Assembly (NCBI GenBank): GCA_031216445.1 | Contig: CM062204.1 | Coordinates: 17,723,501-17,787,500, forward strand | DNA: 64,000 nucleotides | Direction of reading: 5' to 3' | DNA from: Lateolabrax maculatus | Taxonomy: Eukaryota; Chordata; Actinopteri; Acropomatiformes; Lateolabracidae | In this document: positions 1 to 11,212 of the stretch, piece after piece | How the letters are laid out: every line of letters begins with the position of its first letter | Numbering within the stretch: the first letter of the stretch is position 1 | Position numbers and translations under genes: made by a program | Notes under the pieces: generated by a model | Databases searched by the model: none | What the model saw: only the letters and a program-made list of their open reading frames with translations | Told to the model about the DNA's origin: nothing

Positions 1-3000
1 CCTAAGAGCCAACACTGTCTGCCATGCTATTGCTAGGCTGCAACACTTCATCTAAACTCTGCACTGACCTGATTCAGGCCTCCACTCTTTATTGTCAAGG
101 AGATAACTGTAGGCCCACACAAACCCTAGGAATGTGTTCTCCTCACGGGAAGGAGTAAAGCAGCTGGTTTTGGACAGCCTACAAGCCAAACAAGGTATTG
201 TTTGGGTGCTCCATTTCCATTTGTTGTCTTGGAGGGGGCCCTTGAAGTGATGAGGGGGGAAAGGGCGAGGACAGAAGAATGTGTACTTAGACTGCATTTT
301 ATTTGTAGGATGAGCTTACTGCAACAGGGATAAAGTGTACCTTCTGTCCATGCCCTCTCCTTTCTCTTTGGCTTGATTAAAACAGAACAATGTAATCTAA
401 AGGAGCCGGTATGCCAAGGGAGTCTAGCCTCCTAGCGGTATTTCTTTTTAGAAGGAACAAGAGGAAACTGGGATTTATGGATGAGTGGATGGCGTAGGTG
501 TGGCTTTAACAAAAGCCCCCTGGCTCATGTTTACACTTCGATTTTTGGCCAAACAGATGTTTCAGCTGCTCAGTACGTTAATACCATGGGCGTGCTGTTT
601 GCATCTGCCATAAACATTTGTGAATATTGACTGTAAAGCAAGTCATAAAATATGAGTGACTTATCCCTGTGCTGACATTTGCCCTTAAGAAGACCTCATG
701 CTTGGTCATTAAAGTCCTGTAGATGGCTGTGTAGTGCTTCTCCTCCCTCTGGACTGTGATTTGTATTGATTTCAACCTTCTGTTGGCTGGAAATGTAATC
801 CATACTAATACACCAACAACAGAACCACCAGCCACCACCCACCAGCTGTGTGTGGAGTACAGGCATTAGTGGGTGTCTCTGTTCCCCTCTGTGCCGTCCC
901 TCTCGATCAAACCATTATGAGTTATGACTCATCATAAAACAATGGAAGGAGGAGCTGGGGTTATATTGTGTCTGTGACCTCCCCTTACCCTCTTCTCAGT
1001 TTAATTTCATCGTTAAGTCCCACTCACTTTTCCCTCAGAAAGTCATTTCAATATTGTCCACCCTGATTCCCGCTATAATTGAGTGGTCCTGTCAATTCGT
1101 ATTTTTCTTGCATATAAAAGCGGCCTCAGTTAATGCACCTTTTCCTACCTTTCACTCCAGTCTGTTGTTTTTCTTCTCAAAAGTTTAGACCTGTGCCCTT
1201 TTCTCTTGTCTTATATATCTGCTTGTTTGTTTTTCATTACCCAACATTCACTCAGGGCAGATTTCATCTCAATGTCTGACATACTTCATATGAGTCCCTA
1301 TGAGTCCATATCTGTGCAGTGGTTGTCTGATCTCGGGGAAACAAATGGTCATTGTAATGGTCATTGTAATGTGGGAGCGGCATCTGTGTGCAGGCATGCT
1401 ACTACTCTGGAAGCCATTAAAGTCAGTGTGATAGTTAATGTCTACATCATCTACCATGTCAGCAGAAAAAGTCCAAAATAAGACATAATGGAGATTGTTG
1501 TAATTGGTGATGGGGTCACACGGTTCCTTTAGGCAATTAACATTTGATGATGCAGCTCTTGTTGTGTAAATACATCTGTTTGATTAGAAACAGATGTCAA
1601 ACAAATTATGTACAGTGCTGAGGTTTTGCATTGAGTTCAAGTGTAGAAAAGAGGGCTAGTACTGCTTGCGGCTGACGACTCGCTCGTTTAACCCACGGAC
1701 TTTGTTTGTAGCTTAGCCAATGCAGCAGTGCGTTGCAGCACAAACTGTCAAACTCTTGGAGGCTGACAAGGCAAATGTATTGTGTGGAGATTTCACACAG
1801 CCCAGTATAAAAAGCAACATTCAGATTTGTATGTACTCATCAGAAAGCAATACATTTGAAGTCAAATGGAAATGTTTATATGTAGACTAATTGGCTCTAC
1901 CAGTACTGCTGGCACAAGATTGGGGATTGACCCAGCGGCGGAAGTATGAAGTTTGGGGTCCGGTCCTTTTTTGTTGCAAAAAGTCTTTTGGGTTTGGATC
2001 ATTTTTTTTTTTTTTTTGGTTTCTCTCTGGGGTTCAATGTAACATTTTTTCCACTGGACCAATTGGGCAGTAAATCTGAGTTTTACTGGCCCCTTGTACA
2101 TTTTATGGGTTACAAGTTTTATGGTTGAAAATATTCGACAGTGAATTACCCTTTAGATTTAGTTTTTTCCCTTTTATTAATTGATATGTAATGTCGATAT
2201 ATTACACAAATATGCACAATATAAAATAAATTAAATAAAGTAAAGCAAGAGAGTATGGAATACATGGGGAAAAGAGGACAGAATTTACGTAATAACATTT
2301 CAGCAGGTAAAATAAGTCTTGTTTAGTGTGTTCATGTACTATGGAATTTAAAAATAATGTTTAGTTGCTTTTTGATGATCATCCTCTTTAAGCCAAACCT
2401 GAGAAGGACATGTAAAACATAACCAATGAGTGAAATAAAGTAATTTTTAGGCATAAATAACCTTTTCAGTGTCGAGGTAGATGCTGCAATCCCTTTTTGG
2501 CCAGTGAAAAAAAATGCATTTTATATGTTGTAGGCCTATTGCTGCTTTTAAAGATATTTAAACTAGTAAAAATTACTGGATTGGTTATAATCTAGAGTAC
2601 AGTAAAATAATGCTGGGTCATAAGGATGATTGCAAATCGTTATTTTAAACCGTAAATCGTTTGAATTAGTCTTGTTTCCAAATATAAACAAGGATATTAG
2701 ACATACCAAATACATATAAACATGGGAAACAACACTATAGTATTGCCTGAAATGGGAAGGGAATCAAAGTGTAGCAAATTCTTACGTTACGTGAACAGTC
2801 AGTAATGAATGAAATAAAGCAAAAATATAGTATAGAGTCTGGTTCAGGTCTCAAATTTGGCAGTACCATCGGCTTCAGTCAGGTATGCTGTTAAAGACAC
2901 AGGGATTGGCCTGGTTCAGCTACTGCAGAACTTTAAGTTTACTGATTCAAGAACTCTTTTCTTGAACTCATGGGTTGTGTCCAAAGAGCAGGATGGTGAC

Positions 3001-3860
3001 TTCAGAGCATGGTGTTTTGCCAAATTTGACATGTCGATGGGTTCAAATTTTCAAAGTGAACCATAGTGATGTCAAGTTTACTGTAGCTGTTTTTAATGCT
3101 GTAGTCCATAGTGTGTGTGCTAAAAGCAGAGCACACATCGAATCCTTCTGCTTTTTTAAGAGTGGAGCATAATGGAAGAAGAGAAGAGGGTGAGAAAGGG
3201 AGTTTTGGCTTGTTGTAGCTGCAGTTTGAATGACTGAGTGGATTGTGCAGTGTCACATAAGAACTCCTCCAGACTGAAGCAGTAGACCAGGAGCTTAATA
3301 CAAGATTGATTTTGAGACCATGTTTTCTTCCCTCCTCCCCCACCTGCTGTACGTGTTCTTAGCTATTCTCTCCCCCTCTCAACCATATTCTTTAGCTGTC
3401 CTCGATTTCTTTCCTCTTCATTCTCCACACCTTTCAGCTTCTGTCACTGTTCATCGCCTCCGTTTTCATCTCTACCTCTGCATTCCCTATTTTGCTTTGT
3501 CATTCTTCCCCTGTTCAAGCTTTCCATTCCCCTTCTATTTTTTTATTTTCCTCCTCCTTCTCATAACACCCTGTCCTCGCCTCTTGGAAGTAATTGGTGA
3601 ATGATGGAGGCATTACTATGTGGCAATAGATGGATGGTGCTGTGTTAATGGGTTCCCACTGTTGAAATTGCTTTTTTAGTTTACATTAGTACATGCCATT
3701 TATTTATGCTTGTAAATGTAGAGGTGGAGCGTTAGATTTCATGTTTGGATCTTTGCCAACAACAACATTTTGCAGTTCCAATTTTGTTTTTTTTGGGGGG
3801 GGCTTTTTCTTCAGTGTTTGTGCATCACCTGAACATGTCTTTTTATTTTTCTGCCTCCAG
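1..3860. other. Non-coding stretch upstream of the first visible exon
   Basis: I see no exon with acceptable splice sites and a sustained reading frame here. The exon at 3861 starts at an acceptor in mid-codon, so this stretch is most simply an intron of that gene, possibly with undetected short 5' exons. It holds a T-run near 2000-2016, a short tandem duplication (GGTCATTGTAAT twice, about 1345-1370), AT-rich sequence at 2130-2830 and a pyrimidine-rich block at 3320-3580. Small open frames here are low-complexity or short and have no recognisable motif. Confidence 0.5.
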
Positions 3861-4039
3861 GCCTGCTACAGGTCCCTCAACATCTCGATCTGCATCCACC
3901 ACATCCAGGCCCACCACATCTACAACAAAGCCCTCCACCACTGCAACTGCCAAAACCACTGCTTCTAGAGTTACCACAGCATCCTCTACTGGCAGGACCA
4001 CAGCAGCACAGCCTCCCAAAACAGTTGCTGCTAAGAAAG
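3861..4039 (+). CDS. prr36: First visible exon of the PRR36-like gene (basic Thr/Ser/Lys-rich)
   Basis: The acceptor is CTGCCTCCAG|GCC and the donor AAAG|GTTAG. The exon is 179 nt, entering at phase 2 and leaving at phase 1. It encodes a simple basic stretch (repeated TTSRPTTSTTKP-like units and several AKT/AKK lysines) with no fold evident. Such basic Ser/Thr/Pro segments resemble microtubule-binding regions, but that is only an analogy. The G left at the end joins AT at 4422 to give Asp. Confidence 0.7.
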
Positions 4040-7000
4040 GTTAGAAAGTTATGCCTTGTTTTGATGAGGACATGTTCTTCTGAAGCACATTTGATAAGAA
4101 CACATCTGATGGCTTTAGTTAGACAATCTCATGTTGTCAGCCTGTATTAATGTCTGTAATAATAAAGTAGCATGAAGTGGTTGACTTTAGTCCCAGCAAT
4201 ATCTTTTATGAATTTGTCAAAATATTTAACAGTTAATCCCTGATTTTACCCTATGAATCTGTGGACGCAAACAGTCCAACAGCAGAGTGTGAGCTAAAAT
4301 ATCCCCAAAAAAAGGCTTAATCAACATTATCAGTGAATCACAAAATATATATATTTTTAATTATTGATTGTGAATAATGTGATTGTGAATTGATGTTATT
4401 TTTTTTTTTTCTTTGCACCAGATGTCAGTCGACCGCTTTCTGCTGCAGTGGCTAAGAAACCTACAACAGCTACAACCTCAGCTGCTACCAAAAAACCTGA
4501 ACCCTCTAAACCCACAGCCACCGTAAAGCAAAACTCTGCCTCCAAATTTTCCACAACAGCGAAGGCAGCAGATCCCAAGGTGTCACAGCTCAAAACACAA
4601 GAGCCCGCAAAATCTACTCCCACAAAGAAACCCGTAGCTGCTGTACGGTTCCCTGCCCTTAACAAACAGCCCCTTGGCCGAACCCCACCTGCCTCTCCAG
4701 CCAACAAAGCTGCACACAGCAGCACCTCTCAGGCAAAACGTGGCACCAAACCCACTCAGGCTGTCCCACCTTTCACTGCCGTCAAGAAACCAGGGGTTTC
4801 AAATAATACCACACCTGCTGTCGAAGCACAGAGTGCTGCTATTGCAGCTGTAGCAGCTGCCACAGCAGCGACTGTGCTAGCAGAAACACAAACGGAGGCT
4901 ACAGTGTCCTTACCACAAGGATCATCCCTTGCTGCCTCTGCACCAGAGGAGATCCCTTCCCCGGTCTTGTCCCTGGATACCACACCAGAGGTGGTACCTC
5001 AAGAGACTGCTCAAAGTCATGCAGCTACTTCCTTTCCTCCCCAAAGCCCTGTCAGGACAGCCTTACCACCAACATATCCACCCCAGGAGCAGATAGAAAG
5101 AAGTGCTCCCTTACTTACAATGCAGGAGCAGATCCCTGCCCCAGCTGAGCTCACATTACCACCAGTGGCCTCCCCTCCAGACTCATCCGAGGAGCCTGTT
5201 TACCTCTTAACAGACCAAACCCCCTCCACATCTACAGCCCTCCCAGCAGCAGCAAATTTCATCCCTCAGATAGATTCTCTCATCAATCTAAATGAGGAAG
5301 AGGATGAAGAGGATAGAGAGGGAAGCCAGCTGGTTTCTGTATCTGAAATGAGTGGAACCACACAGCCCACAGAGGAGTCTCGTCCTGGGTCGGCTGGACC
5401 AGTGGGAGGGTCTGCCTGGAGGGCCGGTGGCGCCTTGCTCTCTGAGCTGGACTCTGAGGACGTAAGCGGCAGCCAGCAGGGTGCGTCTGAACTGAGCGCC
5501 CCTGGCGTCCTGGAGGGCACCGAGAGCATGGATGATCTGGGAGACGGGAGTCTCAAAGGAGCCATTGATATAGAAGGAGCATCAGCAGGTTCGCCTGACT
5601 TCGAGAAGGTTCCTGACATACCGGTTAATGACTTTGATGAGGATGAAGATGAGGACGATGATGATGATCGGGTGTGTGACATGGATGTGGGCTCAGAGCG
5701 GGCAGATGAACTGCAGAGACCCAGGCATGACAATGATGTGGATGATGAGGAGGAGGAAGAGGATGATGAAGATGTAGAGATGGCTAGTGAGGGGGTGACA
5801 GAGAGCGGGCTGGAAAGCTATGGGAATGCCGATGAGGATGACTTTGCCGAGGATGAAAGGCTGGACAACTTGAACAGAGTGGCCCAGCCGCCGCCTCCCC
5901 CTCTGCTGCCCTCTGCCCCTGCCGCTCAGTGGGACCAACCAAACCCCTTTTCTGATCCCTGGACAGAACCCCTTCAGCCACAGCAGGTTCTTGAGCATCT
6001 CTCCCAGCCTGCACAGCTGAGAGGAGCGGCTGCAGCAAGCCCTTTGGCAGACCCCTGGCAAGCGGACTCTGAGACCCCGACTCAGACCCCGGCCCAAGCC
6101 TGGCTAGAACTCGGCTCTGTTCCTTTGGTTCCTGAAAACCAAGAACTTCCCCATCATTCCTCAGTCAAAGATGGGCCACAAAATCTAGAGGCCCAAATGT
6201 ACATGGATCAGTCCGTCCCAGCCCCTATGCAGACTCTGGCCCCGGCTCCCCTCTCGGCCCAAGGAATGTCTCTGTCAAGCACCCTGAGCAGTGAGACCAG
6301 CACACCCGAGGAACTCGGTGACTACAATCGAGACGGGAAGCTCCAGCCTCAAGATGCACAGTCTGCAGGGCTTTCCCCACAGTCTGACCTGGACTACCAG
6401 GACCTGGGCATCCACTTGGAGAGAGGAGATGGGGAGGGAGAGGAGGAGGAGGAAGAGGCTGAGGCGGAGACCCTGCCTGCCGATGACATCCTGGGAGGCA
6501 CTGCAACTGCCCCCACTTCCAACCCCTCCTCATCCTCAGTAACTGAAGACGAGGCCAGCGACACAGAGGGAGAAGCGCAGTTGGATGATTCCTTGGAAAG
6601 TCCAGCAGTCAGCCACATGACTTTTGACGGCGAGCCTCCATCCCAGCGCTGCCTGTCCACTGTGGAAGAGGGAGAGGAGGCTGAGATGATCGATGGTGGT
6701 GCAGTTGAAGACACCACGCCACCTTCGGCTACGTCGTTGGCGTCTTACGGTTTTGACACCATGACCACGGCTTCAAACTCCAACGCCCAGTCCACAGGCG
6801 AGAGCTGCATCAGGAGCCCTGGCATCTTCTCCCTGGAGGAGCTGCCTGAAGAGGCCAAGGAGTCCTTTCTGATCCCGCAGCCTCACACCCAGCCGTGCCT
6901 GGCAGAGCAGCAGTACATCGACTGTGGGAAGCAGGAAGTGGAGTCTGATGAGCATGTCAGGGGGGAAATGTCGGGGCCAGAGGAAGCCCTGGATCTTTCA

Positions 7001-10000
7001 TCAACTCCAAGCACTTTGCAGCAACCAGAGGAAAACCCAGATGACACCCAGCCTCCCTACTATTCTGCTATCTGTGAAAAGACTGAGAACTCTTTTGCAG
7101 GTAATGTATAGTTCATCCTCTCCCTAACAGCCCAAGCAATGCCCCATAACTCCCTCTGGCCCTGTTACAGCCTCCCCAACATATCTCACTGTTGTAGTTC
7201 CTGTCGTGAATGTTTGTCCTGAAATCTCTGGGGGTGGACGTAATCAAAGTTAAACTTAAAAAAAAAAACAGAGAGCAAAAATAGGGAAGAAACAAAAGAG
7301 GACAGCAGTGGCACTTCCCTCTGATATAATATTTCCATGATGAGTATATGGCTTAAATTCCTGTATGTGCAATAGCTACTACTATTTACTCCTAATGTGT
7401 GAGCGTGTCTGGTTTTCTGTTTTATTTAACACAGAATCATGTGGTTGCCCTGAACTGGCATGGATTTGACTTGTCTGTTTACAGCTCTTAAAGAGGGAAA
7501 ACAAGAAAATTAAGCGTAACAAAAGAAATGTGGAATGAACTGTTTAACATGTTTTCCTGTGTATTTATCCTAATACTTTTTACTGAACAAAGCTGATAAA
7601 ATGAGTTTTGATTATATATTCCTGTTTGATTTCTCGCTCTCCTACCTTACGATACAGGCAATCTTCCTTATCCCCAATCACTCCTCATCTCTTCTTGCAC
7701 TTTAAATTGTACCGTAGCCTTTTCTTTTGTTTATCCATCTTTTGGAGTAATGAACCTTAAAACTTTAAATAAAGATTAGATTTTTACCATGATGTACTCT
7801 CACCGTACAGTTTATTGAAATGGGCACTTGGGAGTGGAGTGGCATACTTATGGTCTGCGGATCATTGTGCGCAACACACATCATCCAACAGCACTGACAT
7901 TCATGTCACGGACTTACAAACTTCCAGTGTTTTGTACCAGTAGCTTTTATACATCACATTATATTGCAGACACTTCCACTCAGTCAACCATGTAGCCTAC
8001 AGCCTATCATTGCCATACTCTTGCTATACACTGTCATAGACACTCATACATAAGTTGTGGCCTTTCCTTTGAAAACACGATACGACAAACCGTGAAACTG
8101 ATGTCCTACCTCAAAGACTTCACTGGTCTGAAAACCACTTCACTGGAATGAATCTGCCACGAGTTGATCATCCACGCCGCCAGACCTTCTCATCCATGGA
8201 TCCAACCTCAGCATCTCATCGTACAGCCTCAAGAACCTAAACCCTGCTCGTTCTGATGCTACTTTAATTTTCCTCCAGTCTACTGTGGGTGTGTTTCTAT
8301 TTTAGCTCTTTTCTACTGCCTTTTTTTTTTTTAAGCATTCTTGCTGCACTGTTCTACAGCACTGTATTAATGTTATCTTATGCTTATGCATGTCACTGTT
8401 GCACAAGGACTTGACTTTCATTACATTACTTTGGATTGGTTTGTTCAGGATAAGCCAGATAGCTTGGCTCTAGAACTTAATATACTCAGGTTGGAATAAT
8501 GTCTAGCCTTTAAATATGTTCCTTCTAAAGCCAAGCTATTAGTTTTCTTGTGATGCTGGATGTCTATAAATGCATGGAGAGCTTTTGCATGTATCACTGG
8601 TTGACTAACTATAAACTCCATTCACGGGTGATGACTGTTAAGCTTTTCTGTGGTTGTTTATGTCTCACCATAGTTGATAGTGATTGCATATACAGGAAGT
8701 TGGCTGCTTTTTTTGCACACAAAAATCTTTCTTTTCTGGGTGTCATTTTTAAAAAGACTTGCACAAAAAAAAAAAAAAAACTTTTAAAAATATGCACATT
8801 TGCTCTCTGCATAAATTTCCCTACCCTTGCCCCAGCCACCAACCCCAGTCAATTCGCCTTGGGTCACTATTTTCTAGTGTGTTCACTGTTTTTACACAAA
8901 TTCTGTGGCTCCACCCCTCTGAATACTTAGCAGGCTGTATGTGTCACTGCTGCACAGCTTTCAAACAATGTCCCACTGTCACTTGTTCGAAGTACAAAAC
9001 TACAAATAATTGTCAGTCAGTTAGGATACTGGCAGACGTTTGGGCTTTGTGTCACAGTGCTTCCACTATTCCTTCAGCAAGTATGAGCCTTTGAAGGCCA
9101 CCCCCCTTCCTTCTACACCCTTCTGCTTGTACTCACTGCACTGCTGTTACTAGCCTGCTGCTCCGTTTTATAACATCACGCTACTGTAATCTTCCTTCCC
9201 GCTTCCTCTCACACACAGGCTTCACTGCGCTACCGCACCCTCACCGCCGCGATCATGCAGCATACCCCAGAACCTACTGTGACATCGTCAAGCCTCACGG
9301 CGTCGCGGTTGCCCCGCCGAAGCTGACCTGCGCCGACCTCCCACCCAGGAGCCCTGGGCAACAGGCGCTGAGCCCCCAGCTCCGCCGGCTGGAGCAACAC
9401 CAGAGACAGCTGCTGGAGCTGCAGCAACGCAGGGAGCAACAGAGCAAACCGCTGGAGGAGGCGGAGCAGGAGAGGAAGAGGAGGGAGGAGGAGGAGCAGA
9501 GGAAGAAGAAAGAGGAAGCTGAAGAAGAAATTAAGAGGAATAAAGAGGTGGAGAGAGAGATGCGAAAGCAGGCAGAGGTGACAAAGCAGGAAGAGGAGGA
9601 AAAATTGAAGAAAGCAGAGGAAGTTAAGCAGAGGAGAGACCTTGAACTGCAACTGGAGCATCAACAACAGGAACTGAAGCAAAGACAGCAAATCATGCAG
9701 TGGCAGCAAGAGCTGCAACAGTCCAATAAAGGTCAGACAGCTCTGCTGTCCCCTTCCTCAGGCCTCTGCACCATCTATGAAGCCCTGGAGAATAGTGATG
9801 AAGAGGAGGCTGAAGGTGAAGAAGAGGGAATAAAGGAGCTCAACCCCACAAAAGAGAAGAAAGAGTCCAGACAAGACCTGTCAAATCAAGAGATAGAAGA
9901 CAGCGACGGTGAAGGGATGACATCAGATAAAGACGAACATCCAGACTCTTCACCGTCCCCCGAGAACCTTCCTCCTCTCCCAGACTCCCCTCAGACACCC

Positions 10001-10345
10001 AGCAACCCCTCCCAGGACGGAGACAGCTCCTCCCCTTGCCTTCCTGAGTCTCCGGAGCGGCCTCCACCCCTGGACCTGGACTGGGGGAAGAAAGTGGACA
10101 TAGTCCAGCAGCTGATCAATCAGACCCTGCTGCTGAACAGAGATGGCTGCTCCTCCCTGCTGCTGCTGCCAGGGGGTGCAGGAGGCACACTGAGCCCCCT
10201 GGAGAGCAGCCTGTGGCCCAGCCTGCTGCCTCCACTCACCCCCCCCTCTGCCACCGTCACTTCTGTTAGTAGTTTCTCCCCAGAGGCAACTGGGAGCTCC
10301 CCACAGGGAGAGTGGACAGTGGTAGAGCTGGAGACACATCACTGA
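3861..10345 (+). CDS. prr36: PRR36/BTBD8 (APache)-like low-complexity coiled-coil protein, 5' partial, three exons
   Basis: Exons are 3861-4039, 4422-7100 and 9219-10345 (stop TGA 10343-10345). All introns are GT-AG, and the split codons at both joins agree (G|AT, then G|GC). They encode about 1327 residues. In order these are a basic Thr/Ser/Lys/Pro/Ala-rich start, a Pro/Ala-rich middle, two Asp/Glu runs, Pro-rich linkers, a Glu/Lys/Gln-rich coiled coil (about residues 1007-1122) and a conserved-looking C-terminus beginning DWGKKVDIVQQLINQTLLLN and ending GEWTVVELETHH. From memory, that ending is the module shared by PRR36 and BTBD8/KIAA1107 (APache), an AP-2-binding endocytosis factor. No BTB domain is in the window. 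PRR36 is preferred over BTBD8 because human PRR36, like C19orf67 and PKN1, lies on 19p. The 5' exons are missing, and the paralogue assignment is inference. Confidence 0.6.
4422..7100 (+). CDS. prr36: Giant central exon of the PRR36-like gene (Pro/Ala-rich and acidic)
   Basis: This 2679-nt exon is open throughout and encodes about 893 residues. It starts at a T-rich acceptor (CACCAG|ATGTC) and ends at TTTGCAG|GTAATG. It goes from Lys/Thr/Pro/Ala-rich (including an Ala-rich patch near 4835-4890) to Pro-rich, then to two acidic runs of Asp/Glu (about 5633-5676 and 5729-5790). Between and after these runs are segments that look conserved: CDMDVGSERADE, then TESGLESYGNADEDDFAEDE with DNLN shortly after. 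A further acidic run lies at 6430-6475. The composition suggests an intrinsically disordered scaffold. If the donor is ignored, the frame closes four codons on at TAG 7109-7111. Confidence 0.8.
7101..9218 (+). other. Intron of the PRR36-like gene with an internal poly(A) signal
   Basis: GT-AG intron between the giant exon and the coiled-coil exon. Its acceptor is CACACACAG|GC at 9218/9219. It contains an A-run at 7259-7268, an AATAAA at 7768-7773 and a further A-run at 8765-8780. No coding exon is evident. Confidence 0.65.
7768..7773 (+). promoter_or_regulatory. Intronic AATAAA, candidate alternative poly(A) signal
   Basis: A canonical AATAAA hexamer lies 657 nt after the stop codon that would be used if the preceding donor (7101) were skipped. 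T-rich sequence follows at about 7780. It could end a shorter mRNA lacking the coiled coil and C-terminal module. Chance occurrence in AT-rich intron is equally possible. Confidence 0.3.
9219..10345 (+). CDS. prr36: Terminal coding exon of the PRR36-like gene (coiled coil and C-terminal module)
   Basis: This 1127-nt exon enters with GC to complete the split Gly codon and stops at TGA 10343-10345. The first part has a Tyr/His/Pro-rich patch (AYPRTYCDIVKPHG). It continues as a long Glu/Arg/Lys/Gln helix (about 9380-9730) with heptad-like spacing. An acidic Ser/Pro linker follows, then the closing module with SSLWPSLLPPLTPPSAT and the ending VVELETHH. The closing module is the main reason for assigning the gene to the PRR36/BTBD8 group. 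I recall it as DUF4596 but cannot verify the name here. Confidence 0.75.
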
Positions 10346-10566
10346 GGGACGTGAGTGTGTGTGATTTCACACCCTTTGAACACGACATCCGCAGTACTGT
10401 TAAACATTAACAACACTCATACAGGGAAGATAACACAAGTGCTGACTATTTATGCACACATACACACGGGAATTCAAGACTGAAAAAGGCACACAACAAA
10501 CAGGGTGATACACTCACATGCTACTATACACACAATTAAGCAAATTTACAGTAATAGTAAGAATTT

Positions 10567-10869
10567 GGGCTGGGCAATGTTGAAAGAATTGCAATAATCA
10601 GAAGAAATTCTTTTGACACTGATATACATCAGAAAATCTGTTAAAGAAGATAAACTAGATCACTTTGTAGTTCACATTGTACTGAATGGGTTATTTTAGG
10701 CGGTCATTCATAAGTCTTTCAGAAAAATAATGAGAGGAATCAGTAATGGCTTTCTAGTGTTGAATGACACAATTTCTTACCGTTCACATCTATTTAAAAG
10801 AAAAGAGAAAAAAAGAAAATCCATGATGGGATGACAAAGCTGGACGATAGATGATATACTGCCCAGCCC
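10567..10869. mobile_element. MITE-like element with GGGCTGGGCA inverted ends
   Basis: The left end GGGCTGGGCAATGT is mirrored by the right end ACTGCCCAGCCC. That gives about 10 bp of perfect terminal inverted repeat enclosing 303 bp with no open frame. GGGCTGGGC ends are typical of small non-autonomous DNA transposons in fish genomes. I could not find a matching target-site duplication, so the exact ends and superfamily are uncertain. Confidence 0.5.
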
Positions 10870-10904
10870 TGCAGGTAGACCCATACACTTGTGGTGCTGT
10901 CGAT

Positions 10905-11212
10905 CAGTGGTTCCCAACCAACAAGGGGTCACAAGATAAATCTGTGGGGTTGTGAGATGAGTAACAAGAAAGAAGAGCAGAAAAAAAAACTATTTCTGCT
11001 ACACAATGTGTATTTTTTTTTTTAGGCTCTGCTCTAATTATTGCTCCTCTTTTCTTCTAAACTACTGAACAGTTTTTAAACTACTGAATAAATGTACCTA
11101 TTAGGGCTTTAAAAATCACTGACAACCTGTAGACACATGCAACCTGTGACATGGTCCACAAATACACAGGTTTGTTATAAGGGGTCATAAGGTAAAAGGT
11201 TGGGAACCACTG
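10905..11212. mobile_element. hAT-type MITE (308 bp) with 15-bp perfect terminal inverted repeats
   Basis: The left terminus CAGTGGTTCCCAACC and the right terminus GGTTGGGAACCACTG are exact reverse complements. This is the CAGTGGTT...AACC terminus typical of hAT/Charlie-like elements. Flanking 8-mers CTGTCGAT (10897-10904) and CTATAGAT (11213-11220) agree at 6 of 8 positions, consistent with an aged 8-bp hAT target-site duplication. A subterminal motif AAGGGGTCAYAAGRTAAA occurs near both ends in direct orientation. It encodes no transposase. Confidence 0.8.

Noticed and set aside
3320..3604. Hydrophobic open frame beginning MFSSLLPHLLYVFL as a signal-peptide gene
   Set aside because: It lies in a pyrimidine-rich block that encodes Leu/Ser/Phe/Pro by composition. 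No downstream exon or homology supports it.
5266..5733. Antisense Ser-rich open frame opposite the giant PRR36-like exon
   Set aside because: The poly-Ser is only the reverse reading of GAG/GAT/GAA acidic codons on the real strand.
9230..9718. Leu-rich minus-strand frame that looks like membrane segments
   Set aside because: It is the reverse reading of CAG/GAG/AAG codons of the coiled coil. There is no independent evidence.
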